A DNA stretch of 64,000 nt from Leucaena leucocephala (lineage: Eukaryota > Streptophyta > Magnoliopsida > Fabales > Fabaceae). Each line of letters begins with the position of its first letter. The stretch's first letter is position 1. The translations under genes and the position numbers were made by a program. Below the pieces are notes generated by a model. That model did no database searches. It was given only the letters and a program-made list of their open reading frames with translations, and had not been told where the DNA came from. Shown piece after piece: positions 11,085-21,677 of the stretch. The DNA is taken from positions 8,448,501 to 8,512,500 of the forward strand of contig CM073557.1 in the NCBI GenBank assembly GCA_037074615.1, written 5' to 3'.

Positions 11085-12133
11085 GTTTTAAGGTAGTGAA
11101 CTTACCTCTTTATGTGCTTGATGTGGTATGCTTATGTGTTGACATATATATGATGATTGACTAATGTTGAATATGTTATGTATAACATGTTTACCATGTC
11201 CATACATTTTTAGTCAAAGCATAAAGTATGATAGCATGTCACTAATTAAAGAAAGTTTAATAAAATTACATATCATGCATTAACATTCATCTTGCATATT
11301 TAAATTGGTGATGTTTGATACTGAGATTTTCCAAAATCTCACCCTCCCAAAACCAACCAATATAGGCTGAGCATGATGGAGATTGTATGCTTGAAGAAGA
11401 GCTAAATAATGCAAAAAGGAAAATGGAGAAAATGTATACCCTAGCATGAGTTGTATCTTTTGTCAACTATGCTTATGTTATGTAATATGCCCTTATATGA
11501 AATAGAAAATGAATGAAATGACTATGTTATGACTTCATGATGAATATGAATGTATTGGAAATCAAGTTGATGATTTGTTGATATTAGAATAATTTATAAG
11601 AATTAAAAGAAGAAAGTGAAATGATAAAAATGTAGGTCCGAGAGCAGTTTGATTGTGACTCTAGTTTGACCTATAAATTGAAGAGATTAGACCACAAAAT
11701 TTTATGAGAATATAGTAAACATCCAGAGCTTTAAATTAATAGGTAACATGTCTCATTTAGATGTGTATATCAAGAGAAATAAATTTCCAAAATTAAGAGT
11801 CAAAATATGGAATTTCCATAATTAACTATACAAATAGTAAACTTTAATGAATTAATTGTATCTATTGGAAAAGAAACCAAAAAGTTTCATAATTTCCCTT
11901 AAATAGAAATGAAATACCTTTTATTAGAGCTTTGAACCATCTCCATACGATTTTTCTAAAATTAGTTATGAATTTTTAAAATTAGACTACCAATATGAAA
12001 TTTACTAAATGAACAGTACCAGATAAATAAATAATTTTTTTATTTTTGAGCCAAAGTAATGCTTCTGCTAGTTAAATACGCTTCCAAATATGTACTCTGA
12101 GGGTTAAGAGTAGTATACGACAATGAAGCCTTG
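11085..12133 (+). mobile_element. Family E long LTR, partial copy E1b (tandem)
   Basis: Second, shorter copy in the same orientation, starting at the motif AAGGTAGTGAACTTACCTCT, which corresponds to about 10,000 in E1a. It ends with TACTCTGAGGGTTAAGAGTA and joins copia B0 coding sequence at about 12,134. The head-to-tail arrangement suggests unequal recombination between LTRs. Confidence 0.7.
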
Positions 12134-13700
12134 ATAGGTCCTGCCAAGGAGGAATGAAAGAGGAGATTGACTCAATGATGAAAAACTAATTTTGAGAGTT
12201 AGTTGATCTGCTAAAAAGGTGTAAAGTCATTGGGAACAAGTACATTTTTAAAATCAAGAGAAAGATTGATGGATCAATTGACAAATATAAAATATGATTG
12301 GTTGCAAAGGGATATCATAACAGGAAGATATAGACTATGAGGATACTTTTTCATTTGTTGTGCGTTTCAACTCGATAAGACTTATTCTGATGAAGATGAA
12401 GAAATCTATATGGAACAACCAATATGTTTTATTGAAAAACGGTTTGAGCACAAGAAGTGTAAACTCAAAAGATCCATTTATGGATTGAAACAATCATCTA
12501 GGCAGTGATACTTGAGGTTTCACAAGGCGATAACCTCATACAACTTCCAGATGATAGACGAAGACAACTGTATCTATGTTAAACGGTTTGAGGGTAACTT
12601 TATAATATTATCCTTATACATAGATGACATACGGTTAAAGAATTGCTCTCGTCGAATTTCAAGATAAAAGACATGGGTGAAGCAGAATACATACTTAGAG
12701 TCAATATCTGAAGAAATCGCTCTAAGAGAATCCTTACTCTTTCACAAGAGATTTATATCAAGAAGATACTTGAGCGATTCAATATGAGTGACTGCAAACC
12801 CATGAATATCCCTATAGTACTGGAGTGGCCTTAATATCAAGAAGAATACATACTTGGAGTCAATATCTGAAGAAATCACTCCAAGAGAATCCTCACTCTT
12901 TCACAAGAGAATTATGTCAAGAAGATACTTTAGTGATTTAATATAAGTGACTGCAAACCCATGGATATCCCTATAGCCACTGGAGTGGCTTTAAGTTTTG
13001 GCATGTGTCCTAAAACTAAATTAGACAAAAACCATATGGAAAAAGTTCTATACGCTAGTGTAATTGGTAGCCTGATGGATGCGATAATGTGTACAAGACC
13101 AGATATTTGTTATGCCGTGGGGCTGGTTAGTAGATTCTAGTCTAACCCTAGTGAGAAACAGTGGAAAGCAGTAAAGAGAATCTAGAAATATTTAAAGGGC
13201 ACAATTGACTATGTGTTGTGTTATCAAGGAAGAGATCTATGCCTACTCGGATATTCTGATAATGATGTAGGCGTAATAGAGAAGAGCGAAGATCGACTTT
13301 AGGATACACCTTCTTGTTTAACAACGGCGCCATATGTTGGTCTAACAAGAAGCATACATGCATTGCCTTACGCTTTATGGAAGTTGAGTTTGTGGCATAC
13401 ACCACAGCAATGCAAGAGGATGTTTAGCTGAAGATATTCATCTAACACCAAGGATTTAAAAATAAGAGTACCAATTCGATGTTGATACATTATGACAACA
13501 CTACAGCTATAGCCTACACTAAAGACCCTAATTATTATAGCAAGACCAAATACATTGATATTAAATATAACTTTATGAGGGATTATATAGCACATAAAAT
13601 TATAACTGTACAATACATTTAAACTAAATGTATGGTAGTAGACCCTCTGACTAAGCCAATAGGCAAAGAAATATTTGAGAAACATATAAAAGTCATTATC
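12134..13700 (+). pseudogene. Copia-B0 reverse transcriptase/RNase H remnant
   Basis: 3' part of a Ty1/copia pol on the plus strand, starting at the ATGAAGCCTTG block that corresponds to 33,668 in copy B2. Visible RT pieces are EEIYMEQPICFIEK, IYGLKQSS and the degenerate catalytic box LYIDD near 12,620. RNase H pieces follow (CTRPDICYAVGLVS near 13,100 and DPLTKPIGKEIFEKH near 13,650). There are many stops and a 150-bp duplication. Gag, protease and integrase are missing; the left side is replaced by E1b. Confidence 0.75.
12684..12993 (+). repeat. 150-bp tandem duplication inside copia-B0 RT
   Basis: Segment 12684-12833 is repeated at 12843-12993 with about 90% identity. Both copies carry AGAATACATACTT at the start and CTGGAGTGGC near the end. 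Copies B1 and B2 have it once, so it arose in B0. Confidence 0.8.
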
Positions 13701-13756
13701 ATGCTTAAAATGTAAAATTACAGATTGTATGTAATATTTTGTTTTCATTAATGATA

Positions 13757-14208
13757 TTGTGTGTGTTTGGAAACACACAAAATCTAGGTTTTAAACCTAG
13801 GTTTTGGTAAAACCTAGGTTTTGAGAAATTTTAAAATAAACAGCTATATTTGTTCAAACAGGCTTTTGAACCAAACTATAGTTTAAAATCAAGATTTTAG
13901 ATAAGCTGGTCAGAGTAGCTTACGGAACAGTAAAACAGCTTATGGACTAACCAATTATTATATTACCCCTACTTTTTCTTACACTCTCTCCTTTCTCCTC
14001 TCATATCTTATATCTCCTCATTTAATACTCATACCCTTTTTTCGTAATTTACCAATAATAAAAGTACTTCTAGAAATAGCTATCCAAACACTCATTTATT
14101 TAAAATCACTTTTTTTCATAAACTTTTCTCCAAAAGCCCTTTTCTAAAAGCTGCAAAAAAGCCCTTTTTTCATAACCTTATTTCCAAAATTTTATCCAAA
14201 CAGGGCCA
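13757..14208. mobile_element. MITE with GTTTGGATAA-type ends (copy 1)
   Basis: Insertion defined by comparison with the empty B2 LTR (35,215-35,240). Left end TGTGTGTTTGGA; right end TATCCAAACAGGGCC, so the ends are imperfect inverted repeats, as in hAT-type MITEs. The left part has stacked AAAACCTAGGTTTT-like palindromes (13,783-13,822). A related, shorter copy lies at 19,916-20,105. It is non-coding. Confidence 0.65.
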
Positions 14209-15127
14209 TTATGTCATTTATTATTACTTATATATCTGGATGAAAGAATATAATGTTTAGTATGTCATACAGGTAGAAAAGGTTAGCTCTCTCACACGAG
14301 CAACCATCTTTAATGCTAGATAAGTGTTCAAAGATGAGACATGTGTTCATTAGTAAAGCAACAAAAGTGCTAATATAGTAGAGAAGAAATACAATAAATG
14401 TCACTTTGGTTTAAAAAGTACAGTAAATCTTAATGAGATTCATGAGCATAGATATGGATCAAACTATGGATACCCACATCCATGAAACTTGTTGCTAGAT
14501 AACAAATTCTTCAAAATTGGCATCATATTATGTTAATAGAATTGAAGAGTTTGTGTTTAGATATTATAAGTGTTTAGAATTAAATATGTACAATGTGTTT
14601 AATAGAATCAAAATGACATACACTTTTATAGATAAGAGGAACATCGTAACATGGGATTCATACCACATGTGCTAAAGAATCGCAAATGGAAAGCAAGTGA
14701 ATCAATCCCTATTTTATTGTTGTGTGAGTTCTAGAAATGTACTATCATTTCATTAATGTCTTTTGAATTTGACAGTATCATGGAGGTATGTTTTACCATT
14801 TGCCATTTTAGTATATATTTTATGGTCAATTATATATGAACTAAAGGTATTATACTAGGAAAGATGTTGATTCATATCAAAATGATATATGAGCGAAAAA
14901 AATATTACCAGAATATATACATCCATGCTGGTGTCTATCTTGTGATATTATTTTGTTAATTTTATAAGTGTGGATATTATGCATAAATGAAGGCTATCTG
15001 AGTTACATGCTAACTCAAGAGGGATTAGATTAACTAGAAGAAAGTGTATATGGATAAATATGTGACATTCAATGTACTATAACATATTTGTTCAACTTAC
15101 ACTAAAGGGTTGCTTTGTGCTAGTCTC

Positions 15128-15134
15128 TATAAAA
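15128..15134 (+). promoter_or_regulatory. LTR TATA box (copia-B0)
   Basis: TATAAAA followed by GGGATTTCTAGTACAAA. The same motif and context recur at 25549-25555 and 36146-36152 in the other B LTRs, supporting it as the element's promoter. Confidence 0.6.
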
Positions 15135-15278
15135 GGGATTTCTAGTACAAATGCTCTAATGGAGACATCCTGCCTATGCAGTCATGACAAAGCACCTAAT
15201 ATAAAAGAAGAAAGATAATGAAATTGGACCCATGACATCTAATCTATCAAAAGTGAGTAGATATTTGAAAGTAGGCTG

Positions 15279-15295
15279 ATCCACCTTTGGTGGAT
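15279..15295 (+). other. Conserved hairpin in B-family LTR
   Basis: ATCCACCTTTGGTGGAT is a perfect 7-bp stem with a 3-base loop about 145 bases downstream of the TATA box, hence in the transcribed part. Counterparts lie at 25703-25719, 36301-36317, 37145-37162 (inverted) and 38161-38177 (inverted). Confidence 0.65.
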
Positions 15296-15580
15296 TAAAC
15301 CCAAATCCAATAGGGATTGGGGCTATTATGAGAATAATGGAAAGAGTGGGGCATATATATGTAATATACCCCTTATGATAAAAATGAGTTATCCCATCGG
15401 TTATACACGAGCAGAAGGTGGGGAAGTGGGTAAGTTTATTTGTATCCCATTTTCCCCTTTCCATGCATGTATATACAAAAAATAGAAGCATACGCATAGA
15501 TGAAAGTGAGTCTTCTGATCATTGCTTCTTCTCGACTCTTTTCTCTCTCTCTCTCTGTGCGTCTGAAGTTCTTGTTTTTC

Positions 15581-16098
15581 AAGTTGGTGCATTTGTTATA
15601 GAAGATTACCTATAAGGATTACCGCTGATAGTGTATTTTCTATTTTCTATTTTAAATTACTTGATCATTTGGTTGCTTATGAAGAAGCCTAAAACGTTAA
15701 CCCATGCATTCTAGGCTATTGGCAAGTTTAATATGTTGCCTTTTCCTTTATAATGCTTGTGAAATTTGAGTAAGATATAGACTGACAACAATTTGAAATT
15801 TGTTGTCCTTAATAGGCTCATTATGCTAGAGCATGCTCCTGATATGTTGCTTTTAATGGCTTAGTAAGGAAGAATGAAATGGCATGTTATAATAATTTTC
15901 CTTGTCTGAAAATTGCTCTCTTTACATGAAAGTTCTTTGTTTTTTCTTCAATTCTTTTCCATGTTTATTGATTGTTACTTAGAGTTTGAAGAAAAAAACC
16001 ATTTTGTACTGAACCAATTGTGGTGTTTAGAGTTCTGTTACCTTAGTTTGAAATTACTGCCTTTTGCCATTAATGTTACAAGTATTTGTGTGTGGTAG
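15581..16098. other. Region upstream of the AspRS fragment
   Basis: No clear coding block. It may be intron sequence of the source AspRS gene between lost upstream exons and the exon at 16099. The short open frame at 15913-16098 looks like chance. Confidence 0.35.
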
Positions 16099-17654
16099 GT
16101 TGCTACCGAGAGTGTTTGAATATTAAATGTTGTAAAGACAAAGTTACCATTCTTAGTGACTATAGATGATGATGCAAAGGATTCTCCTAAAGATGAAATC
16201 CGTTTAAGGTACTCCAAGGATGCATATGAAGCTCATAATTGATTTTTCTATATGTACTTTGGTAGATGTTCCATTAAGGTTTTGTCATAATGATGTCTAA
16301 ACCTTGTCTTCAATTTATTTTGTTCATGATAAGGATGCCATATGCTGAATTTGTCAAATTTTTCTTGATGAAGATTTAAGAGCAGATATACAACCTGAGT
16401 TCACACGGCTAGATATATGGAAATGGCTTTTACTCCTTTAGAGGATATGTTGGCACTTAAAATGAAGATTTGATTAGAAAGGTTAGCTTTTATTGTTTGT
16501 TTTTAGAAGCCTCTTTTTGAAAATACATTTTAAAAAATGCTATGTAATTTGAACATAGTGTAAGCATATTATTAGTAGCGTAAATCTTGGAAGTAAGGGG
16601 CAGGATTTAAGTTGATAATATCTTGGAAAGTTACTTTAGGTTTTGGTGGGGAGAAAGTGAATAAGGGAAGGGAAAGAAACATATAAACCTTCCTAGTGAT
16701 TTTAAACCGACAATGTTGAAAGTTTTGAAGCAAGTAAACAAATAAGAAAAGAATGGAGTGGACTTAAGGACAACAAGATTTTTCCAAAAAATCCACTTCA
16801 ACTCTATAAGAAAAACATAGAAAAAAAAGAATACTATAAGAGAAAACTCTTAAAAATAATAAAAAATTTACCATTTAAAAAAATCCTAGTATTCTGCCCT
16901 TTTCCGATCCCCTCACTTTCCTCTACATCAAACGTAACCTAAGAGATCTAAATGTAAGGAAAAAGAGATGTTATTGATTTACAATTCTAATAATAGCTTC
17001 CTTCTTTATAATATGAGTATTCATTCAATTTCACTTGTTTTTGTCTTTTAAATATGCTGATCTCTTATTACCTTTAATATATATATATATATGCTCCTTA
17101 TATATATGCTCTTGCTATGGGTATAAATAGGAAGTGTCTCCTGCGAGTTTTTCTTGAAATCAAAGGAGTAGAGTTACCAAATCCATTTCCCAACTTGTTA
17201 TGGGTATAGTTCTAACAAGCCAGATACTTGATATAATCTTGAATTAAAAGATGTATCGATCTTTTCTTTGACTTCCTCTATGATACTTGGGAGATTTTGG
17301 TTACATATTTCTAGTTATTAGTTATAGAACATTAGAACATCCCTTTCATGTTCACAATCTCTTTAATTTAATAAAGCTTGTTTTAAGTCTTGGGGTCAGA
17401 ATCATTATTTTTGTAATGTAGGTTGGGTTGATAATGGTTTATCTATAGCTATCTCTCCTTATGAAATAAAATTTTGCTTCAACTGCAGGTATTGGATATT
17501 TTCTTAGGATCTTCCTTCAGGGTTTTCTTTGACTTCTTGGATAGCGAGGGAATTATCAAAGTGTTATGTGTACCTTCTGGTGCAAAAGGTTACACAAATT
17601 TAGCTGTTAAGAAAGGTGATATTTACAATGAAGCTCTCAAATCTGGAGCTAAAG
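16099..17654 (+). pseudogene. Organellar (bacterial-type) aspartyl-tRNA synthetase gene fragment
   Basis: AspRS charges tRNA-Asp; plant plastid/mitochondrial enzymes are bacterial-type with a GAD insert. Four exon-like blocks occur in correct order. 16099-16208: LNVVKTKLPFLVT...DDAKDSPKDEIRLR, acceptor GGTAG, donor GTACTC, with a TGA early. About 16335-16481: DEDLRADIQPEFT, the class II motif 2 region, with Leu instead of the motif-2 Arg, and frameshifts before MAFTPLEDMLAL and DLIRK; donor GTTAGC. 17147-17252: VFLEIKGVELPNPFPN, then NKPDT-stop-YNLELKD, with about nine residues deleted, acceptor AG changed to GA, donor GTATCG. 17489-17654: VLDIFLGSSFRVFFDF...GIIKVLCVPSGAK...GDIYNEALKSGAK, the GAD-domain start, acceptor CTGCAG, donor GTGATA. 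Introns are kept, so it is not a retrocopy. About 70 residues between blocks 1 and 2 are missing. Confidence 0.75.
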
Positions 17655-17814
17655 GTGATAATGGTATAGAGATTAATCTTTAAAAATCCTATCCTGGGCC
17701 ATATGTTAAGTGTTCCGTCACTTACTATATATTAACTCCAATCCTAATTATAAAAACTAGTTAATTTTTTAGATATATTTAGGAAGCCAAATTAATCAGT
17801 ATCCATAGTTTAGT
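17655..17814. other. Intron-like tail between AspRS fragment and copia-B1 LTR
   Basis: AT-rich sequence after the GT donor at 17655, with no coding signal. It ends where inverted B-family LTR similarity begins at about 17,815. Confidence 0.35.
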
Positions 17815-18115
17815 TCAGATATATAGGTTTCATGGATGTGAGTATCCATAGTTCGATCCATATCCATATTCAAGGATCTCATCTCGATTTACTGCACTTT
17901 TTAAGCCAAGGTGACATTTACTGTATTTCTTCTTTACCATATCAGTACTCTTGTTGCTTTACTGGTGAACACATGTCTCATCTTTGAATTCTTCTCTAGC
18001 ATCAAAGGTGGTTGCTCATATGAGAGAGCTAACCTTTTTAACCTGTACGACATACTAGACAATATATACTTTAACCCAGACATATAAGTAATAATAAATG
18101 ACATAATATCATTAT
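17815..18115 (-). mobile_element. Copia-B1 3' LTR, truncated
   Basis: Reverse complement of the first ~300 bases of the B LTR (compare 35,230-35,520), including the block around GGTTGCTCATATGAGAGAGC and CATGGATGTGAGTATCCATA. It is cut off at 17,815, where AspRS intron sequence begins. Confidence 0.7.
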
Positions 18116-20760
18116 TGAAAATAAAATATTACACACAGTCTGCAACTTTATATTTTTCGCATGCTAATGGCTTTTACATGTTTCTCAAATATTTTTTTGC
18201 CTATTGGCTTAGTCAAGGGGATCTGAAACCATACATTTAGTTGAAATATATTGTACAGTTACAATTTCCTATGCTATATACTCCCTCACAAAGTTATACT
18301 TGATATCAATGTGTTTGGCCTTGCTGTGATACTTAGGATCTTTGGTGTAGGCTATGGTTATAGTGTTATCACAGTATATCAACACTGGATTGGTACTATC
18401 ATTTCCATATCCTAGGTGTTTGATGAATCTCTTCAGCCAAATAGCCTCTTGCGCTGCTATAGTACATGCCACAAACTCAGCTTCCATAGAATGTAAGCTA
18501 ATACATGTATGTTTCATGCTACTCCAACATATGGTGCTGTTATTAAGCAAGAAGGTGTATCCTAAAGTTGATATTCGCTCTTCTTTATCATCACCTACAT
18601 CGACATCAAAATATCTGACCATGCACAGATTGCTTTATCGATAACATAACGCATAGTCAGTGGTGCCCCTTAAGTATCTCAAAATCCTTTTTACTACTTT
18701 CTAGTGTTTCTCACCGAGGTTGGACTAGTATCTGCTAACCATCCCCATGGCATACTGGTCTTGTACACATCATCGCATACATTAGGCTACTAATAGTACT
18801 GGCATATGGAACTCTTTCTATTTGCTTTTTATCTAATTCAGTTTTGAGACACATGTCAAAATTCAACGCCACTCTTATGGCTACAGTGATATCCATAGGA
18901 TTGTAGTCATTTATATTAAATTGCTAAAGTATCTTCTTGATATAATTCTCTTGTGAAAGAGTAAGGATTCTCTTGGAGCTATTCCTTCGAATCTTGACCC
19001 CAAGTATGTATTCTGCTTCACCCATGTCTTTAATCTCGAAATTCGATGAAAGCCATTCTCTAATAGCTATAACCGAGTTAAAACTATTTCTGGTTAAGAG
19101 TATGTCATCTACATATAAGGATAATATTACAAAGTTACCCTCAAACCGTTTAACGTAGATGCAGTGGTCTTCCTCTATAATATGGAAGTTATATGAGGTT
19201 ATCGCCTTATGAAACCTCAAGTACCGCTATCTAGATTACTCTTTTAATCCATAAATGGATCTTTTGAGTTTACACTTCTTGTGTTCAAACCCTTTTTCAA
19301 TGAAATATATTAGTTGTTCCACATAGATTTCTTTATCTAGATCATCATTCAGGAATGTGATTTTTACGTCCATTTAATGAAACTCTAGATTTAAACTATT
19401 TATTTTTGCTAGAATAAGTCTTATTGAATTGAAGTGTATAATAGGTAAAAAAGTATCCTCATAATCTATATCTTTTTATTATGTATATCCCTTCAGGCTT
19501 TGAATTTGTCAATTGATCCATCCATATTCCTCTTAATTTTGACAACCCACTTGTTCCCAATGGCTTTATGCCTTTTTGGCGTATCAACCAATTCCCAAAC
19601 TTCATTTTTAATCATTGAGTTCATTTCCTCTTTTATTGATTTCTTCTATTCCTCCTTAGTAGGACCTGCCAAGGCTTCATAAACAGAGCAGGGTCCATCA
19701 TCCCCTTTTGGAGTAACTAAGAGTGCTTTACCTTCTATTTAGAAGCGTCTCTTTAGAACACTTTCCCTATTACTCCTCACCCGAACTACTTGTTTATCTT
19801 TTCTCATTTGTCTCGATATTTGTGTTGACTATTCTTGGCTCCCACTCAGATTGACATACCTAAAGCATTATGGTCTATCAATATGTTTGGTACTGGTCTA
19901 TTACTGAATCTCATAGTGTGTATTTGGATAGATTTTTAGAAAAGGACTTACGAAAAAAAATGGCTTTTGTGTAGCTTTTGAAAAATGGCTTTTAGAAAAA
20001 AGCTTATGAAAATAGTGGTTATAGATAAATGAATATTTGGATAGTTATTAGTAAAAGGACTTTTGTAATTGAAAAATTACCAAAACGGGTATAATTTTAT
20101 TAAAGGTAATAAAATATCAAGCTCTATGTCTCACCCTCACACTCATTTGACCACATATATCAGAATGGATTAATTATAAAGGATTTTTGGGTAGTGTTCC
20201 CTTACCGAATGGATTTCTAGTAGCCTTACCAGCTACACAGCTTTCACATAATGACATATCCATGTTAGGTACTACCCCCATCATGCCTTCTTTTGCCAAT
20301 TTAATCATTCTATTTTTATTAATATATCCTAGTCTAGCATGCCATCTATTCATATCAGGATTATTCGAAGTAATAGCAAAATAATCATGATCATTAAAAT
20401 CACCAGCAAGTTCCAAAATAAATAACTTTTGAAATCAAAAAACTTAACCATAAAATATTGAGTTGCTATAAATATTTGTAACTTTACCATGAAAGTTTAT
20501 ATTAAACACAGTTTAATAAGCAAATTACAGAAATTAAATTATGTCAGATGTCGGGAGCATGAAACACATAATGAGCATCAAGGTCTTTCCACCATGCAAA
20601 ATAAGTTTACAAGTGTCAATACCTTAAACCTCAATCTTTGCATTATTGCCAACGTAAAGCCACTAGCTTTAAAAAGGCAACCGACAGTATTTCATGAAAA
20701 ATCCTCAATATCGACGTATGTGGTTTGTGGAGCCTGAGTCAATAATCCAAGAAAAAGAAA
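18116..20760 (-). pseudogene. Copia-B1 pol (protease, integrase, RT, RNase H)
   Basis: Minus-strand Ty1/copia polyprotein. In transcription order: protease with IIDSGSTNH near 20,740; GAG-pre-integrase and zinc region 20416-20174 (RWHARLGYINKNRMIKLAKE then CESCVAGKA); integrase interrupted by a MITE at 19,916-20,105 together with a deletion; RT 19220-18924 with LYVDDILLTR and MGEAEYILGVKI; RNase H 18622-18269 with STICWSSMKHTCISLHSMEAE, CDNTITIAYTKDPKYHSKAKHID. RNase H and RT are the best-preserved stretches, with long open frames. Stops elsewhere make it inactive. It would make the enzymes for reverse transcription and integration. Confidence 0.8.
19916..20105. mobile_element. MITE copy 2 inside copia-B1 integrase
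   Basis: Starts TGTGTATTTGGATAGATTTT and contains GGCTTTTGTGTAGC and TTATGAAAATAGTGG, similar to the reverse complement of the right half of the MITE at 13,757-14,208. Comparison with B2 shows integrase sequence on the right side (about 29,500-29,570) and distal sequence on the left (about 33,480), so insertion and deletion coincide. Confidence 0.55.
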
Positions 20761-21677
20761 TAGGTTATGTTAGAAAAATAATACTAGAAACAAATGAGAC
20801 ATGTGAATTCACATAATTCATTATTATCTTTCCACTCTCGTCCTATTTAGAACAGTCACGTGGGAAATACCCCATATTGTGGCAGGAAAAGCATTTGACC
20901 TTCTTTAAGTCTAGATTTTTCTTATCGCCTTTCTTTCATTTCTTCTTATATTTTTGTTTACCTTTCTTTGGTGGAGGACTTCCTTTCTTCCCATTTTTCT
21001 AAATTTTTTTGTCCATATTAAATTTAGGCTTTGAATAAGAAAGACTGTCATCTTCAGTCAAATCTTATCCAGTGGCCTTATAAGCCTCAAGACGTTCATC
21101 CTCTAGCTCTAAATTCTTAGATATATCATTGAAAGTGATGATATTTTTGTTGTGGGTAAAATTAACTTGCATGTACTACCAACTAGCAGGGAACGACCTG
21201 GTGACAATTTGCACTTACTCCTCATCAGATAGATTATGTCCAACCTCCTTCAGTTCTCAAATCATGTTGGACTTTCTCTCAGATATTGCCTCATACAATT
21301 ATTTGGCTTTAGTTTATAATTATCGAATTTAGTCGTTAACCTTCTAAGATTAGTAGTGGAAACTTTGCTAAACTTTTCCTTCATGGCAATCCACATAGCT
21401 TGTTATGTGTGCCTCAAATTCACACATCAAGTCATCAGCTAGTGTGCTCAGCAGTGTGATTCTTGCAATGATATTCTTCTTTTTTTAGGATAGGTATGCC
21501 TCCTCATCTCTGCTATGCTGGACTATATTTCCAGCCTCAAGTTCTACCATCATCATTGTTAAAGGCTCAATCGTATCTTGTTCTTCTAGAATATAGTGGA
21601 TCTTTCGGTGCTAAATATCCCAGTTGTCTAAGTTAAGCTTTTCCCCTTATTTAATTTAGCTTGTTTAATATCACATG
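20761..21677 (-). pseudogene. Copia-B1 gag remnant
   Basis: Minus-strand gag of the B1 copy. The zinc knuckle near 20,870-20,905 reads CFSCHNMGYFPRDC, with Tyr where the usual His should be. Upstream blocks match B2 gag (28,217-28,600). The N-terminus (about 21,605-21,660) matches the B2 gag start at 27,990-28,060, and sequence is then lost at the junction with E2 at 21,678. It is inactive through stops. Confidence 0.65.

Larger units (their letters stand above)
13701..15580 (+). mobile_element. Copia-B0 3' LTR (interrupted by a MITE)
   Basis: Matches the B2 LTR (35,180-36,704) through blocks such as AGCTCTCTCACACGAGCAAC, ACTATGGATACCCACATCCA and AAATGGAAAGCAAGTGAATC. A TATA box (TATAAAA at 15128-15134) and a downstream hairpin (15279-15295) are in the conserved order. 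Similarity fades after a (CT)n run at about 15,545, before the AspRS fragment. A 450-bp MITE sits at 13,757-14,208. Confidence 0.7.

Noticed and set aside
13368..13778. 136-codon minus-strand open frame
   Set aside because: Lies antisense to copia-B0 RNase H, has no recognisable domain, and contains only chance hydrophobic residues.
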